Shown here: piece by piece, positions 45,664 through 54,748 of the stretch
How positions within the stretch are numbered: position 1 is the stretch's first letter
How the letters are laid out: the number at the start of each line of letters is the position of its first letter
NCBI RefSeq assembly: GCF_017875835.1
Contig: NZ_JAGING010000001.1
Location: forward strand, 2,728,001-2,792,000
Direction of reading: 5' to 3'
Origin: Psychrobacter sp. PL19
GTDB lineage: Bacteria > Pseudomonadota > Gammaproteobacteria > Pseudomonadales > Moraxellaceae
Length of the DNA: 64,000 bases
The notes under the pieces: model-generated
Databases searched by the model: none
Told to the model about the DNA's origin: nothing
What the model saw: only the letters and a program-made list of their open reading frames with translations
Position numbers and translations under genes: made by a program

Positions 45664-46347
45664 ATGCGCGTGTTACTGGCCGAAGACGACTTAATGATTG
45701 GCGAGAGTCTAAGCGACGCTTTGCACGACGAGGCTTATATCGTTGATTGGGTTAAAAATGGCCGCCAGGCTATTCTGACGCTAAAGGTACAACCTTATGA
45801 CATTATATTATTGGACTTGGGCCTACCAGAAATCGATGGTATGGGTGTCCTGACCGCCATTCGCGATGCTAAGATTGACACCCCTGTGTTGATCATTACC
45901 GCTCGCGATGAGGTAAAGGACCGTATTGCAGGTCTTGATTCAGGGGCAGATGATTATGTGGTCAAACCTTTTGAGCTGGGGGAAATTTTTGCGCGAATGC
46001 GAGTCCTGATTCGTCGGGCTCAAGGTAAAGCCGACAATCAGCTCACCGTTGGCAACTTAAACCTAGATACCGCCCATAAACGAGTCGCCATGGACTCTAT
46101 TCCTGTCGATTTGACTGCTAAAGAATATATGCTACTCGCCACCTTCATGCTGTCACCTGAAAAAGTCATGTCAAAAACTGAGCTTGAGGACTCGCTATAT
46201 GGCTGGGGTGGTGAAGTTGAAAGTAATGCCGTTGAGTTTCTGATTCATAGCTTAAGAAAAAAACTTGGACAAAATAGAATTAAAAACGTACGAGGACTTG
46301 GTTGGTATATCAGTAATAACAAAGTAATTACGCCAAAGGATAGTTAG
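45664..46347 (+). CDS. OmpR-family response regulator, QseB/PmrA-like
   Basis: 227 residues. The receiver starts MRVLLAEDDLMIGESLSDALHDEAYIVDWVKNG; the phospho-acceptor Asp is in IILLDLGLPEIDG and the Lys in YVVKPFE. The winged helix ends ESNAVEFLIHSLRKKLGQNRIKNVRGLGWYI. This is the QseB/PmrA/BasR branch. GGAATT precedes the start. The partner kinase follows. A second candidate for binding the PmrA-type boxes, so which of the two regulators acts there needs testing. Confidence 0.92.
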   Translation: MRVLLAEDDLMIGESLSDALHDEAYIVDWVKNGRQAILTLKVQPYDIILLDLGLPEIDGMGVLTAIRDAKIDTPVLIITARDEVKDRIAGLDSGADDYVVKPFELGEIFARMRVLIRRAQGKADNQLTVGNLNLDTAHKRVAMDSIPVDLTAKEYMLLATFMLSPEKVMSKTELEDSLYGWGGEVESNAVEFLIHSLRKKLGQNRIKNVRGLGWYISNNKVITPKDS

Positions 46348-46470
46348 TCAATACTTTCACAGCATACAGTCATTAGGAAGGTCTTAAAGGCGCAGCTATG
46401 CGCTCAGGTGCTATACGATATTTATCCTTTATTACCTATAAAACCTATACTACTTTCAAAGACTCATACT

Positions 46471-48084
46471 ATGCCATCTATACGCCAGCTCTTTAAATCT
46501 ATGCAGTTTCAGCTGATTTTTTGGTCAGTTTTAGCGCTGTTACTATTAGCGATAATCGCTGGTGGCTATGGGTTTTGGTACAGCTATAAAGAAATTAATG
46601 AGTTCCAAGACGACAACCTTAAGAGCATGTCAGCGTTACTTGAACAAACGCTTGATATTGGCATGTCTGATTCCAATCAGCTGCATGAAACGAGCATCCA
46701 CTTTGATACCGATGAAGACGATGGCAGTATCACGGTTGATGTAATCAATACGGCGGTAACAGCGCCAATAACCTACAACTCATCGCATAACGACAGTACC
46801 TCCAAAGATCATAGCGATGACGATTTTGATGATCTGACTTTAGACGATCTCGATTCGATACCAGTAGGCATCAGTACCAAAATGATAGATGACCATGTAT
46901 GGCGCGTCTATCGCAGTAATAATGCAGACCAAGTTATCATCGTGAGGCAGCGTACCGAGTTTCAAGAAGACCTGGCCAAATCTAGCGCTATGCAATCTTT
47001 TCTTCCTTTAATTATTGGTATGACATTTTTGATGTTGCTACTACCATTCATTATGTGGCGGATGCTCAAACCTGTACGTCAGCTACAGATTGAGATTAAT
47101 AAGCGTCAAGAAAGTGATCTGCATCCTTTATCTATTAGCAATTTGCCAACTGAGCTATTACCTTTAGCGGAGTCTTTAAATCGCCTATTAGCGCTAGTGA
47201 AGATCAGTATTGAACGTCAGCAACGTTTTATTGCTGACGCCGCACACGAGCTGCGCTCTCCCCTAACGGCAGTTTCCTTACAACTACAGCGGTTACAACG
47301 TCTGACCAGTGATGCGGTCATGACCGAAGGCTTAGACAAGCTTGCCATCCGCCTGAAGCGCAATCAACGATTGGTCGAACAGCTTCTAACGCTCGCTCGA
47401 GCAGGTAATATTAATATTGTAAATAATGCCAAGCATGAGCGAATCTCTATCAAAACTATTGTCGAACAAGTGATCGGTCTATTAGTGCCAATCGCTGATA
47501 ATAAAAATATAGAACTGACTGTCCAATTATCAGACGTTCCCACATTGGCAGCACAAGTGAGCGTGGATGAAACTGCCTTGTTAATGCTCGTCAAAAACCT
47601 TATCCAAAACGCTATTGTTTATACTCCCGATAACGGCCAAGTAGCGGTTAAACTGTCACGATTTAGCGCAACAGCGAAAGAAGTCAGACGTCACGACACT
47701 AGTCTACTAAATAGCCTTGGCACTCATATTATTGGACTTACAAAGCAAAATAATTTACCCCGTTGGCTTGCTGGTAGACTGGTATTACAAGTCATGGATT
47801 CAGGCCCAGGTATTCGCCCTGATGAGTATAAAAATTCATTTGAGCCATTTGTAAGACTTAGTCAGATGCATAGTACTGTTGAAAAAACCTTAAACAATAT
47901 TGGTCTCACGCGATCTGATAGTGCGACAACCAAATCTGAAGTCATAGAGGGGACAGGGTTGGGACTGTCGATAGTTAAATCGATCTGTGAGCAAGCAGGT
48001 ATCGATGTTTTTATGCATGGTTCTATCTTGACGGCTGCCAATCGGGAAGACAATCGGGGGCTGTGTGTCACGTTGGTTTTTTAA
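46471..48084 (+). CDS. sensor histidine kinase, QseC/PmrB-like
   Basis: The start at 46471 (MPSIRQLFKSMQFQ) gives 537 residues; the frame opens at 46408. Helix 1 is LIFWSVLALLLLAIIAGGYGFWY; the periplasmic domain (about 150 residues) contains a strongly acidic segment SKDHSDDDFDDLTLDDLDS; helix 2 is FLPLIIGMTFLMLLLPFIMW. HisKA box DAAHELRSPLTAVSLQLQRL, HATPase NLIQNAIVYTP and GTGLGLSIVKSI. The acidic loop could bind metal ions or cationic peptides, as in PmrB and PhoQ. It has the usual CpxA/QseC layout. Confidence 0.9.
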   Translation: MPSIRQLFKSMQFQLIFWSVLALLLLAIIAGGYGFWYSYKEINEFQDDNLKSMSALLEQTLDIGMSDSNQLHETSIHFDTDEDDGSITVDVINTAVTAPITYNSSHNDSTSKDHSDDDFDDLTLDDLDSIPVGISTKMIDDHVWRVYRSNNADQVIIVRQRTEFQEDLAKSSAMQSFLPLIIGMTFLMLLLPFIMWRMLKPVRQLQIEINKRQESDLHPLSISNLPTELLPLAESLNRLLALVKISIERQQRFIADAAHELRSPLTAVSLQLQRLQRLTSDAVMTEGLDKLAIRLKRNQRLVEQLLTLARAGNINIVNNAKHERISIKTIVEQVIGLLVPIADNKNIELTVQLSDVPTLAAQVSVDETALLMLVKNLIQNAIVYTPDNGQVAVKLSRFSATAKEVRRHDTSLLNSLGTHIIGLTKQNNLPRWLAGRLVLQVMDSGPGIRPDEYKNSFEPFVRLSQMHSTVEKTLNNIGLTRSDSATTKSEVIEGTGLGLSIVKSICEQAGIDVFMHGSILTAANREDNRGLCVTLVF

Positions 48085-48214
48085 AGCCTGCTACAGCATA
48101 TAAATGAACGACTGTATAATAACGTAAAGACAAATCATTATTTAGAATAACGTAATAAACACTTAGTTTTATTATTTAAACTTTTGTTCACTTGTGTTGG
48201 ATATCGTAAGTTTT

Positions 48215-48457
48215 TCAGTAGGAAGGTTTTTCAGCAAGAGAGTCTTCAGCAGGAGAGTCTTCAGCAGGAGAGTCTTTAATAGGCGATGTCACCAAGGTAA
48301 CTAGCTCTAGTTGAATCGGTTTAAGCTCAACTGTTTTTATCTCGGGACGTGCCAGACTAGCCATAGATACTACAGCCCAGGCAGTGAGACCGTGCAATAT
48401 GATGACTAGCATCGTTATCAAGGCATTAATAGAGCGAGTAAATGAATTTGGTATCAT
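48215..48457 (-). CDS. truncated TonB-like N-terminal protein
   Basis: An 80-residue protein: helix LITMLVIILHGLTAWAVVSM and then PEIKTVELKPIQLELVTL, which resembles the start of TonB family proteins. It stops after a Pro/Glu/Asp/Ser stretch encoded by three 15-nt repeats near 48235-48270 (GAGAGTCTTCAGCAG). The Pro-rich spacer and C-terminal receptor-binding domain are absent. No ExbB or ExbD gene is near. It is probably a remnant, or an independent short protein. Confidence 0.5.
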   Translation of the reverse strand: MIPNSFTRSINALITMLVIILHGLTAWAVVSMASLARPEIKTVELKPIQLELVTLVTSPIKDSPAEDSPAEDSLAEKPSY

Positions 48458-48648
48458 AAGAGTTTATAAGACGGCCGATTAGAGACAAGCATGAGCATAT
48501 TTTAATGAGAGTGATAAATTGACCCGTTAAGCTCGAATGTGTTGCGTAAAACACTGGGCAGTTTATAAGTATTTTATATACTTTATTGATTTTAACGAGC
48601 ATTTTATGATCTGATTAAAGATATAGACTGTCTTATGTTGGTTGTGGG

Positions 48649-49212
48649 TTATTTCATAGCTTTACGGCCATCCGACAGTCTCTCTTTCAGTATCTTTGCA
48701 GCCTCTGAAAACGCTACTCTTGCGTCGTCTATTTCTCCTGCCATGTTCATAAAGGGATGCGGTAGAGTTTCATAGATTTTTAGCTCAGTGTCGACGCCAG
48801 CATCTTTAAGCTTTTGCGCGTACTCAATACCCTCATCTCTAAGTACATCAAAGCCTGCCACCAGTATTACCGCCGGTGCAACGTCACTGACATCACCAAA
48901 TAATGGCGATACAAGTGGATCAACCTTATTGCTCTCATTATTTATATAATGGTCAATGTACCAACGGGCCTGTGAGCGATCCAGAAAGAAGCCATCACCA
49001 AATAAATCATAAGACGACCGCTCTGTACTCATATCAACCCAAGGTACCCATAATAATTGTAGCATGGGTGAATCTTGGTCAAGTTTGGTCTGCTGCGCCA
49101 CCACAGCTGCCAAATTGCCGCCAGCACTATCACCACCATGATAATACACTATGGCGGATTGCTGATCTGCTGCGTCTCGGGGTCGATAACGGCGCAGACG
49201 AATGCTGCGTCG
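48649..49212 (-). pseudogene. alpha/beta hydrolase (HSL family) with internal deletion
   Basis: Read on the minus strand, SIRLRRYRPRDAADQQSAIVYYHGG runs in frame into GDSAGGNLAAVVAQQ. In intact hormone-sensitive-lipase-type esterases the HGG oxyanion motif and the GDSAGG nucleophile motif are some 70 residues apart. Here they are fused at the GG, so the part between was deleted. The N-terminus is also gone (an in-frame TGA at 49213-49215). The catalytic Ser, the Asp region DVLRDEGIEY and the His in LPHPFMNM remain. The frame ends at 48649. A fragment from 49149 could be translated but would be inactive. Confidence 0.72.
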
Positions 49213-49394
49213 TCATTTATGGAATATAGACTTAATATTTACTTTACCAAGCCAACTCAAGTAGACTCATAAAAATCCAGTATAAATGAGTATTGACTCA
49301 GTCATAAGAAACTCATATCTATATAACAAGCAGCGTATTTACATAGTTTTATTGATAACTGATAGACTAAGAGGACTATACAAGGAAGAGCCGT

Positions 49395-50558
49395 ATGATA
49401 GGAATTGAGTTTTACACCAATGGGCATATCATCAGCGAAACTGATAGTATGCGCCAAAAATTAGGCGCATTAGCTAAGCAGTACTGTGCCACATCGGCCA
49501 TCATTATCACCGATGCTGGAATTTCTCAGCTGGGTTATGACGATATTGCGCAACGGTCATTGCAAGATGCTGGCGTTCAGGTGGTTATCTTTAATGAGGT
49601 CGTTGCTGATCCCCCTATTGAAGTGGTTAATAACGCTATTGAACTTGCTAGAGCCAATCAATGTGACTTAGTCATCGGTTTGGGTGGTGGCAGCTCTATT
49701 GATACCGCAAAAATCGTTGCTTTATATCCCAATGATTTCGAATCAGTCGACGATATTTTAGATCTTGATTTGAGTGATTTTAAGAAGTTACCACTGTTCG
49801 CAATACCCACTACTGCAGGCACAGGGGCCGAGGCCACCTTTGTATCGGTAATCACGGCTAAAGATGGCAGTAAAAAGGCCATTTATACCCCCAAAATATT
49901 ACCCGATGTCGCCATTCTAGATGCCACCCTAACACTCAAGCTGCCTCAGCATATCACTGCTGCGACCGCACTTGATGCGATGGTACATTGTATTGAGGCT
50001 TATACCAGCCGTACTAAAAAGAATCCTATTTCAGATGCGATGGCCGCTAAAGGGTTGCAGATGCTATGGAATAACTTTGAACGGGTACTTGAGCAAGGTG
50101 ATGATCTTGAAGCCCGTGCCGAGATGCTATTAGGCTCGACTCTAGCAGGCATAGCATTTGTCAATTCTTCGGTAGCTGCGGTTCACGGGTTATCTTATCC
50201 GCTTAGTATTAATTTCCATATTCCCCATGGACACGCTAATGCGCTGGTGATGTGTCCGGTATTTACTTTTAATTTGCCAGAAGCAGCATCCATGTACGCA
50301 GAATTAGCCAGAGTCGTCATGCCAACTCAAATTTCTAATATGACTGATTTAGTCGCGGCAGAACGCTTTATTGAGCAATTAAAAAAGTTTTTAGAGGTGA
50401 GTGGTCTTAAATATCGTTTGAGCGAATTGGAGATTAAAGAACAAGATATTCCCGATCTAGCGGATATCGTCATCAATACTTACGCACGGCTCATTGCCAC
50501 CAACCCTAGAGATATGACCTTAGGAGATGTGACTGCCATTTATAAAGAAATACTCTAA
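49395..50558 (+). CDS. iron-containing alcohol dehydrogenase (group III)
   Basis: 387 residues. The NAD-binding part has GLGGGSSIDTAKIVAL; PTTAGTGAEATFVSVIT follows. The metal site is Asp/His-based: DAMVHCIEAY, AAVHGLSYPL and HGHANALVMCP, as in Adh/FucO/MaoC-type enzymes. It would oxidise alcohols or hydroxy acids or reduce aldehydes; the substrate cannot be named. AAGGAAG precedes the start at 49395. The SMP-30 gene follows after 76 nt. The hydrolase pseudogene is divergent, so a small catabolic cluster may have lost one member. Confidence 0.92.
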   Translation: MIGIEFYTNGHIISETDSMRQKLGALAKQYCATSAIIITDAGISQLGYDDIAQRSLQDAGVQVVIFNEVVADPPIEVVNNAIELARANQCDLVIGLGGGSSIDTAKIVALYPNDFESVDDILDLDLSDFKKLPLFAIPTTAGTGAEATFVSVITAKDGSKKAIYTPKILPDVAILDATLTLKLPQHITAATALDAMVHCIEAYTSRTKKNPISDAMAAKGLQMLWNNFERVLEQGDDLEARAEMLLGSTLAGIAFVNSSVAAVHGLSYPLSINFHIPHGHANALVMCPVFTFNLPEAASMYAELARVVMPTQISNMTDLVAAERFIEQLKKFLEVSGLKYRLSELEIKEQDIPDLADIVINTYARLIATNPRDMTLGDVTAIYKEIL

Positions 50559-50634
50559 TAAATAGCGGCATTCATTAAGACTATTTGCTAAAATCATGAC
50601 CTGACAAAACCATTACTAATCAAGGAAGATTATT

Positions 50635-51546
50635 ATGTCAAAAATTATGTCGAAATATGAAATAAGTGTGGTTGTTGATGGCTTTCATTATTTAGAAGGC
50701 CCTCGCTGGTACAAAGAGGCTTTATGGTTTGTCGATTTTTATACTCAAGGCGTCTACCGGGTGAACGACCAGGGTGTGGCAGACAAAATCGTTCATGTCG
50801 AGCAACAACCCTCCGGTTTAGGCTGGTTACCGGATGGCCGTATGCTAGTCGTATCCATGAAAGACCGTAAAGTATTACGCTTAGAAGACAATGGTGAGTT
50901 GGTCGTGCATGCCGATATTTGGGATCATTGTGCAGGTCATGCCAATGATATGGTGGTGGCACCAAATGGTAATGCCTATGTCGGCAACTTTGGCTTTGAC
51001 TTGATGAGTGGCGCTGATCATAAAGATGCCGCATTAATACTGGTCAAAGTAGACGGTAGCTCACAGGTGGTTGCCGAAGGCTTATCTTTTCCAAACGGTA
51101 TGGTTATCTCTGCCGATCAAAAGACCTTAATCGTCAACGAGCTGTTTGGTAATAGAATTTCACAATTCGATATCAAAGCAGATGGCTCTCTTGGCGAAAG
51201 ACGCGATTTTGCGAGTTTTGGCGCATTAGGGGATGAGCCTAATCTCGGCTCCCGTATAGGTCAGGCTAAAATATTACCAGATGGCTTGGCTTTAGATGCA
51301 GAAGGAGCGGTATGGTTTGCTGATACTTTAAATCATCGCGCCGTGCGTATGGCAGAAGGCGGTGAGGTTTTAGAAGTAATAGATACTAGCCCTGAAGGGG
51401 TCTTTGCCGTCGCTTTGGGTGGCAAAGAGGGTAAAACGCTGTTTATGTGCGCGGCACCAGATTGGGATGAGGCCTCTCGCAAGTCTGAGACCAAGGGTCG
51501 TATGCTATCTACCCAAGTGAATGTTGGTCATGCCGGTACCCCTTAG
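50635..51546 (+). CDS. SMP-30/gluconolactonase/LRE-family protein
   Basis: Soluble six-bladed propeller of 303 residues. The metal ligands of the family are seen in YLEGPRWYKEALWFVDF (Glu), HANDMVVAPNGNAYVGNF (Asn), SFPNGMVIS (Asn) and LPDGLALDAEGAVWFADTLNHR (Asp). Members hydrolyse lactones or organophosphates. There is no signal peptide. CAAGGAAG precedes the ATG. It is co-directional with the dehydrogenase (76 nt gap): oxidation of an alcohol or sugar to a lactone and then opening of the lactone is a plausible pair of steps. Confidence 0.9.
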   Translation: MSKIMSKYEISVVVDGFHYLEGPRWYKEALWFVDFYTQGVYRVNDQGVADKIVHVEQQPSGLGWLPDGRMLVVSMKDRKVLRLEDNGELVVHADIWDHCAGHANDMVVAPNGNAYVGNFGFDLMSGADHKDAALILVKVDGSSQVVAEGLSFPNGMVISADQKTLIVNELFGNRISQFDIKADGSLGERRDFASFGALGDEPNLGSRIGQAKILPDGLALDAEGAVWFADTLNHRAVRMAEGGEVLEVIDTSPEGVFAVALGGKEGKTLFMCAAPDWDEASRKSETKGRMLSTQVNVGHAGTP

Positions 51547-51560
51547 CCTAGGGTAATAAA

Positions 51561-51619
51561 GTAGCAATTAAGAAACGAGGGTATCTATCACCCACTGTTT
51601 CTTAGTTGCTGCTTTTTTT
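51561..51619 (+). terminator. terminator after the SMP-30 gene
   Basis: GTAGCAATTAAGAAAC pairs with GTTTCTTAGTTGCTGC (one mismatch, one wobble) around a 28-nt loop that has its own GGT/ACC pairing, then seven T. Confidence 0.8.
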
Positions 51620-51751
51620 GCTCATTATTTTAACGATTGACTATCAAATAATTGAGCCTTGTCTGCTATTTTTAATGGTTAACGCTAATACTGACAACTC
51701 GCTTATTGATTGCAACTGCCGTATTAAAGATCTAAAAAGTATCAAGCCTTT

Positions 51752-53077
51752 TCACCATGACGCCAATGATAACGCGCTACGCTGGGTGATAAAGCCATCC
51801 GGCGTTTGCCCATTGTCCCCTTGCCAGCGCTGAAATGCTTTGCGAGTATTAGTACCGACGATGCCATCAGCACCCTTAGTGTCGTAGCCTGCATTGGTCA
51901 GCCGTTGCTGTAAATTGGTCACTTGCGAGGTTGATAAGGGACGCTCATAGCGTGGCCATGACTTTTGCAGTCCGCTTTGTCCAGCGATGGCTTTACCCAA
52001 TAAGCTAACTCCTAGCGCATAGCTAGACGAATTGTTATAGACCTTGATAACGTCGAAGTTCTGACTTAACAATAATGCTGGGCCATCTTTGCCAGCTGGA
52101 AGCCAAAGCTCCATTGGGGTATTGGCATCTAAAAATACGTCAGCGATGGTATCAACACCAAGAGACGCCCATCTAGCCGCGGGTTGCTTACTATCAACAA
52201 TCGAGTAGTCAAACGAGGCCGGCAAGGTAACTTCATAAAAAGGTGCCAGACCACGAACCCAACCTGAGTTACTCAAATAGTTGGCGGTAGAGGCCAATGC
52301 ATCAGCCGTTGACCACGGATTACGATGGCCATTACCATCACCATCTACCCCCTGTTTTAGCCAGGTATCTGGGATAAATTGCGTCTGTCCCATGCCACCT
52401 GCCCAAGAGCCTTCAAGCTGTAACCAAGACACATCACCACGTTGTAGCAGGGTCATTAAGGACAATAACTGAGTCTCGGCAAACGCTTGGCGACGACCAT
52501 CATAAGCAAGAGTGGCAAGCGCACTAGGTAGATGGCTGTTCCCAGTCACAGCACCGTATGATGACTCCATACCCCAGATCGCAGCAATCACTTCGGCATT
52601 GACCCCATATTGCGATTCTAAACCCAATAAATATGGACGCTGCTCCGAAAACTTACTTTTACCCGTACTAACCCGTCCATCTGAGACCGCAGAATCCGCA
52701 TAGTCCCACGGCATCTTAGAAAATTCTGGCTGACCTGAATCTAATGAAATAACCTGTTGATTTAAATAAGCAGACCCGAGCAGACGCTGGACAGCTGAAG
52801 CATCATAACCTGATGACATCGCACGCATAGAGAAGTCTGACTTCCAGTCCGAAAAACTATTATAGCTTGGCTGCGGAACAGGCTTGGGCGTCACTATACT
52901 CGGTACGGGCTTTACTTGAATGGTTTGAGTCTGAGTAATTTGAACGCTACCTTGACGCACTGGTGTACTAGGCTTCTTGATGGCCTGCTGGCTTGTACAA
53001 CCTACTATCAATAAAGCAAAAAGTGACGTAGGCAAAAAGGCAATATATTGTTTTTTTAATATCATAAAAGGCCTCAA
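51752..53077 (-). CDS. mltB: lytic murein transglycosylase B
   Basis: Outer-membrane lipoprotein that cleaves the peptidoglycan glycan chain. Signal peptide with lipobox LIVGC; linker rich in Pro, Thr and Gln; catalytic SLT_2 domain with the catalytic Glu in WGMESSYGAVTGNSH, the motifs GRRQAFAETQLL and GGMGQTQFIPDTW, and DGDGNGHRNPW. The C-terminal 60 residues form a PG_binding_1 domain (VTNLQQRLTNAGYDTKGADGIVGTNTRKAFQRWQ). At 441 residues it is longer than E. coli MltB (361) because of that extra domain. It is 50 nt downstream of the nlpD-like gene. Confidence 0.94.
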   Translation of the reverse strand: MRPFMILKKQYIAFLPTSLFALLIVGCTSQQAIKKPSTPVRQGSVQITQTQTIQVKPVPSIVTPKPVPQPSYNSFSDWKSDFSMRAMSSGYDASAVQRLLGSAYLNQQVISLDSGQPEFSKMPWDYADSAVSDGRVSTGKSKFSEQRPYLLGLESQYGVNAEVIAAIWGMESSYGAVTGNSHLPSALATLAYDGRRQAFAETQLLSLMTLLQRGDVSWLQLEGSWAGGMGQTQFIPDTWLKQGVDGDGNGHRNPWSTADALASTANYLSNSGWVRGLAPFYEVTLPASFDYSIVDSKQPAARWASLGVDTIADVFLDANTPMELWLPAGKDGPALLLSQNFDVIKVYNNSSSYALGVSLLGKAIAGQSGLQKSWPRYERPLSTSQVTNLQQRLTNAGYDTKGADGIVGTNTRKAFQRWQGDNGQTPDGFITQRSALSLASW

Positions 53078-53127
53078 GTATTAACAAATAAAGTAATTAG
53101 TACAGTTATCAAAAAACAGCATTATAT

Positions 53128-53949
53128 TTAACGTCCTAAGACTGCGCGTGGATCGATAGGATTACCATTTAGGCGCACTTGAAACTCTAAGCCAACTTGA
53201 TTGGTTTGGCCAGAGCTACCCATACTGGCAATACGCTGAGCACGCTGTACCTGATCACCCTCTTTGACTAGCAACTGACTGTTGTGAGCGTAGGCGGTGA
53301 TATAGTTTTCACTATGGCGAATCATGATTAAGTTACCATATTCTGGCAGTCCGTTACCCGAATAAAGCACTGTTCCAGATTGACTAGCAACGATTGGATC
53401 ACCTTCTTTGCCGGCAAACCACATACCCATGTTGCCCGTTGACGCATCAAAGTTACGAACCACTTGGTTACGACTGGGGTACTCGTAGCCTGAGGTCGAA
53501 TTGGCAGTCACTTCGTACGCTGGACTTGAGTTGGTAGTCGCGGGCGGCGTATATGTTGGTGCCGGCGTACTAGCAGCAGCGTTGTCAGTATTGTTACGTG
53601 CAGGGGTTGCTTCGCTCCCCTCCCATAACTTGAGCCATTGCCCACTATAGATTGTATATTTACTATCTAAACCATTAAACGCCCCAACTTGACGATAATT
53701 TAATTTATAGCGCGAAGCGATTTGACTGACCGTATCACCACGCTTTACCAGATAATAATTAGGAACACCTTGAGCATTGGTAGTAACTTTAGGTCCCATT
53801 TGGGTCGGCGATTGATAGCTGGGTTTAGTGGCGCAACCTACCATCGTTAGCATCGCTACTGTCATGGTGCCCACCAAAGCGGCAGTCGCTAGCTGAGAGC
53901 CAGTCATCAGGTTTTTCATATAAGGTTTCCTATTTTTTAAGTTACTCAC
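53128..53949 (-). CDS. nlpD: NlpD-like lipoprotein, LysM and degenerate LytM domain
   Basis: 273 residues. Lipobox MLTMVGC; LysM domain YYLVKRGDTVSQIASRYKLNYRQVGAFNGL; Thr/Pro-rich linker; C-terminal M23/LytM domain (YGNLIMIRHSENYITAYAHNSQLLVKEGDQV...). The zinc ligands of active M23 enzymes are missing: no HxxxD, and LEFQVR stands where LHFE is usual. As in E. coli NlpD, the domain should activate amidases (AmiC) rather than cut cell wall. In many bacteria nlpD follows surE, and here a surE remnant lies upstream on the same strand, which supports the name. Confidence 0.88.
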   Translation of the reverse strand: MSNLKNRKPYMKNLMTGSQLATAALVGTMTVAMLTMVGCATKPSYQSPTQMGPKVTTNAQGVPNYYLVKRGDTVSQIASRYKLNYRQVGAFNGLDSKYTIYSGQWLKLWEGSEATPARNNTDNAAASTPAPTYTPPATTNSSPAYEVTANSTSGYEYPSRNQVVRNFDASTGNMGMWFAGKEGDPIVASQSGTVLYSGNGLPEYGNLIMIRHSENYITAYAHNSQLLVKEGDQVQRAQRIASMGSSGQTNQVGLEFQVRLNGNPIDPRAVLGR

Positions 53950-54178
53950 AAGTATCCTATGGGTTGGTGTACGACTTAAGAGCGCATATGTACAGTCATA
54001 AAGGCTCTATTGTGTGGACGGTCCTATATATACAGTCGTATATGTGCAGCCACTGCCATTATCACTCTATGGTTGGTGTTACTTTGTAATATAATTAGTG
54101 GCCACTTATAATGCTAGTTACAAGGTTACTATTATTTTTACTGTGATCTTTATTATGGTAGCTTTTGTTATTATGTCT

Positions 54179-54748
54179 TCATAGCGTCAATGCTGAAAGC
54201 CTAGCAAGGGTAGCCGTTGGCGTATGATGTAGTCGCACTGGTGACAAGCTAATATAACCGGCTGCGACCGCTTGATCGTCAGTATATATAGCTGACGCAT
54301 CAGCCTATTTGGTTAACGATGACTCATTTGCATCTTCAATGGCTGGTGTTGGCGACAAACAATACTCGCCTATGCTCTCTATTGGCAACGCTTTCTGACT
54401 TTTGCGTAAAGACAACCATTTGCGTAAAGACAACCAGTAGGCATCGCGCCCACGCGGGTCAATCACATGATGCACAGGACGAGCTATCTGACTGTGCCCC
54501 AGACTGGTAATCTTACGACCTTTGATACTATCGGCATTTTTTACATCAGGAATATTAACGTTTAATACATGATAGGGCAAACTTTTGAGCGCTTCTAATA
54601 TAGATGTTTCGGTCAAAATCTTGACGATCTCATTGGCTGCTACTTGATAATGACTGCTGTCGTCCTGCCCATTGCCTATTATTGCACCACCGACCAACGA
54701 AGTAGCAATGGCCAGTATCCCATCATCATTACTAATTAAAAAATTCAT
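54179..54748 (-). pseudogene. surE: surE (5'/3'-nucleotidase) with internal deletion and stop
   Basis: The frame starts MNFLISNDDGI, the SurE N-terminus with its first two metal ligands (Asp-Asp), then jumps directly to LAIATSLVGGAI, which is normally some 90 residues later. The Ser and Asn ligands of the usual SurE site and the GTPADC region are therefore gone. The rest (HYQVAANEIVKIL, LNVNIPDV, ITSLGHSQIARPVHHVIDPRGRDAYW) is SurE-like. After a TAG at 54305-54307 the same frame continues AIYTDDQAVAAGYISLSPVRLHHTPTATLARLSAL, the SurE C-terminus, to a TGA at 54179. A 147-residue fragment (54305-54748) could still be made but would be inactive. Confidence 0.82.

Noticed and set aside
50645..51034. 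A 129-residue minus-strand frame rich in His, Arg and Pro
   Set aside because: It lies antisense inside the SMP-30 gene and its composition is that of a shadow frame.
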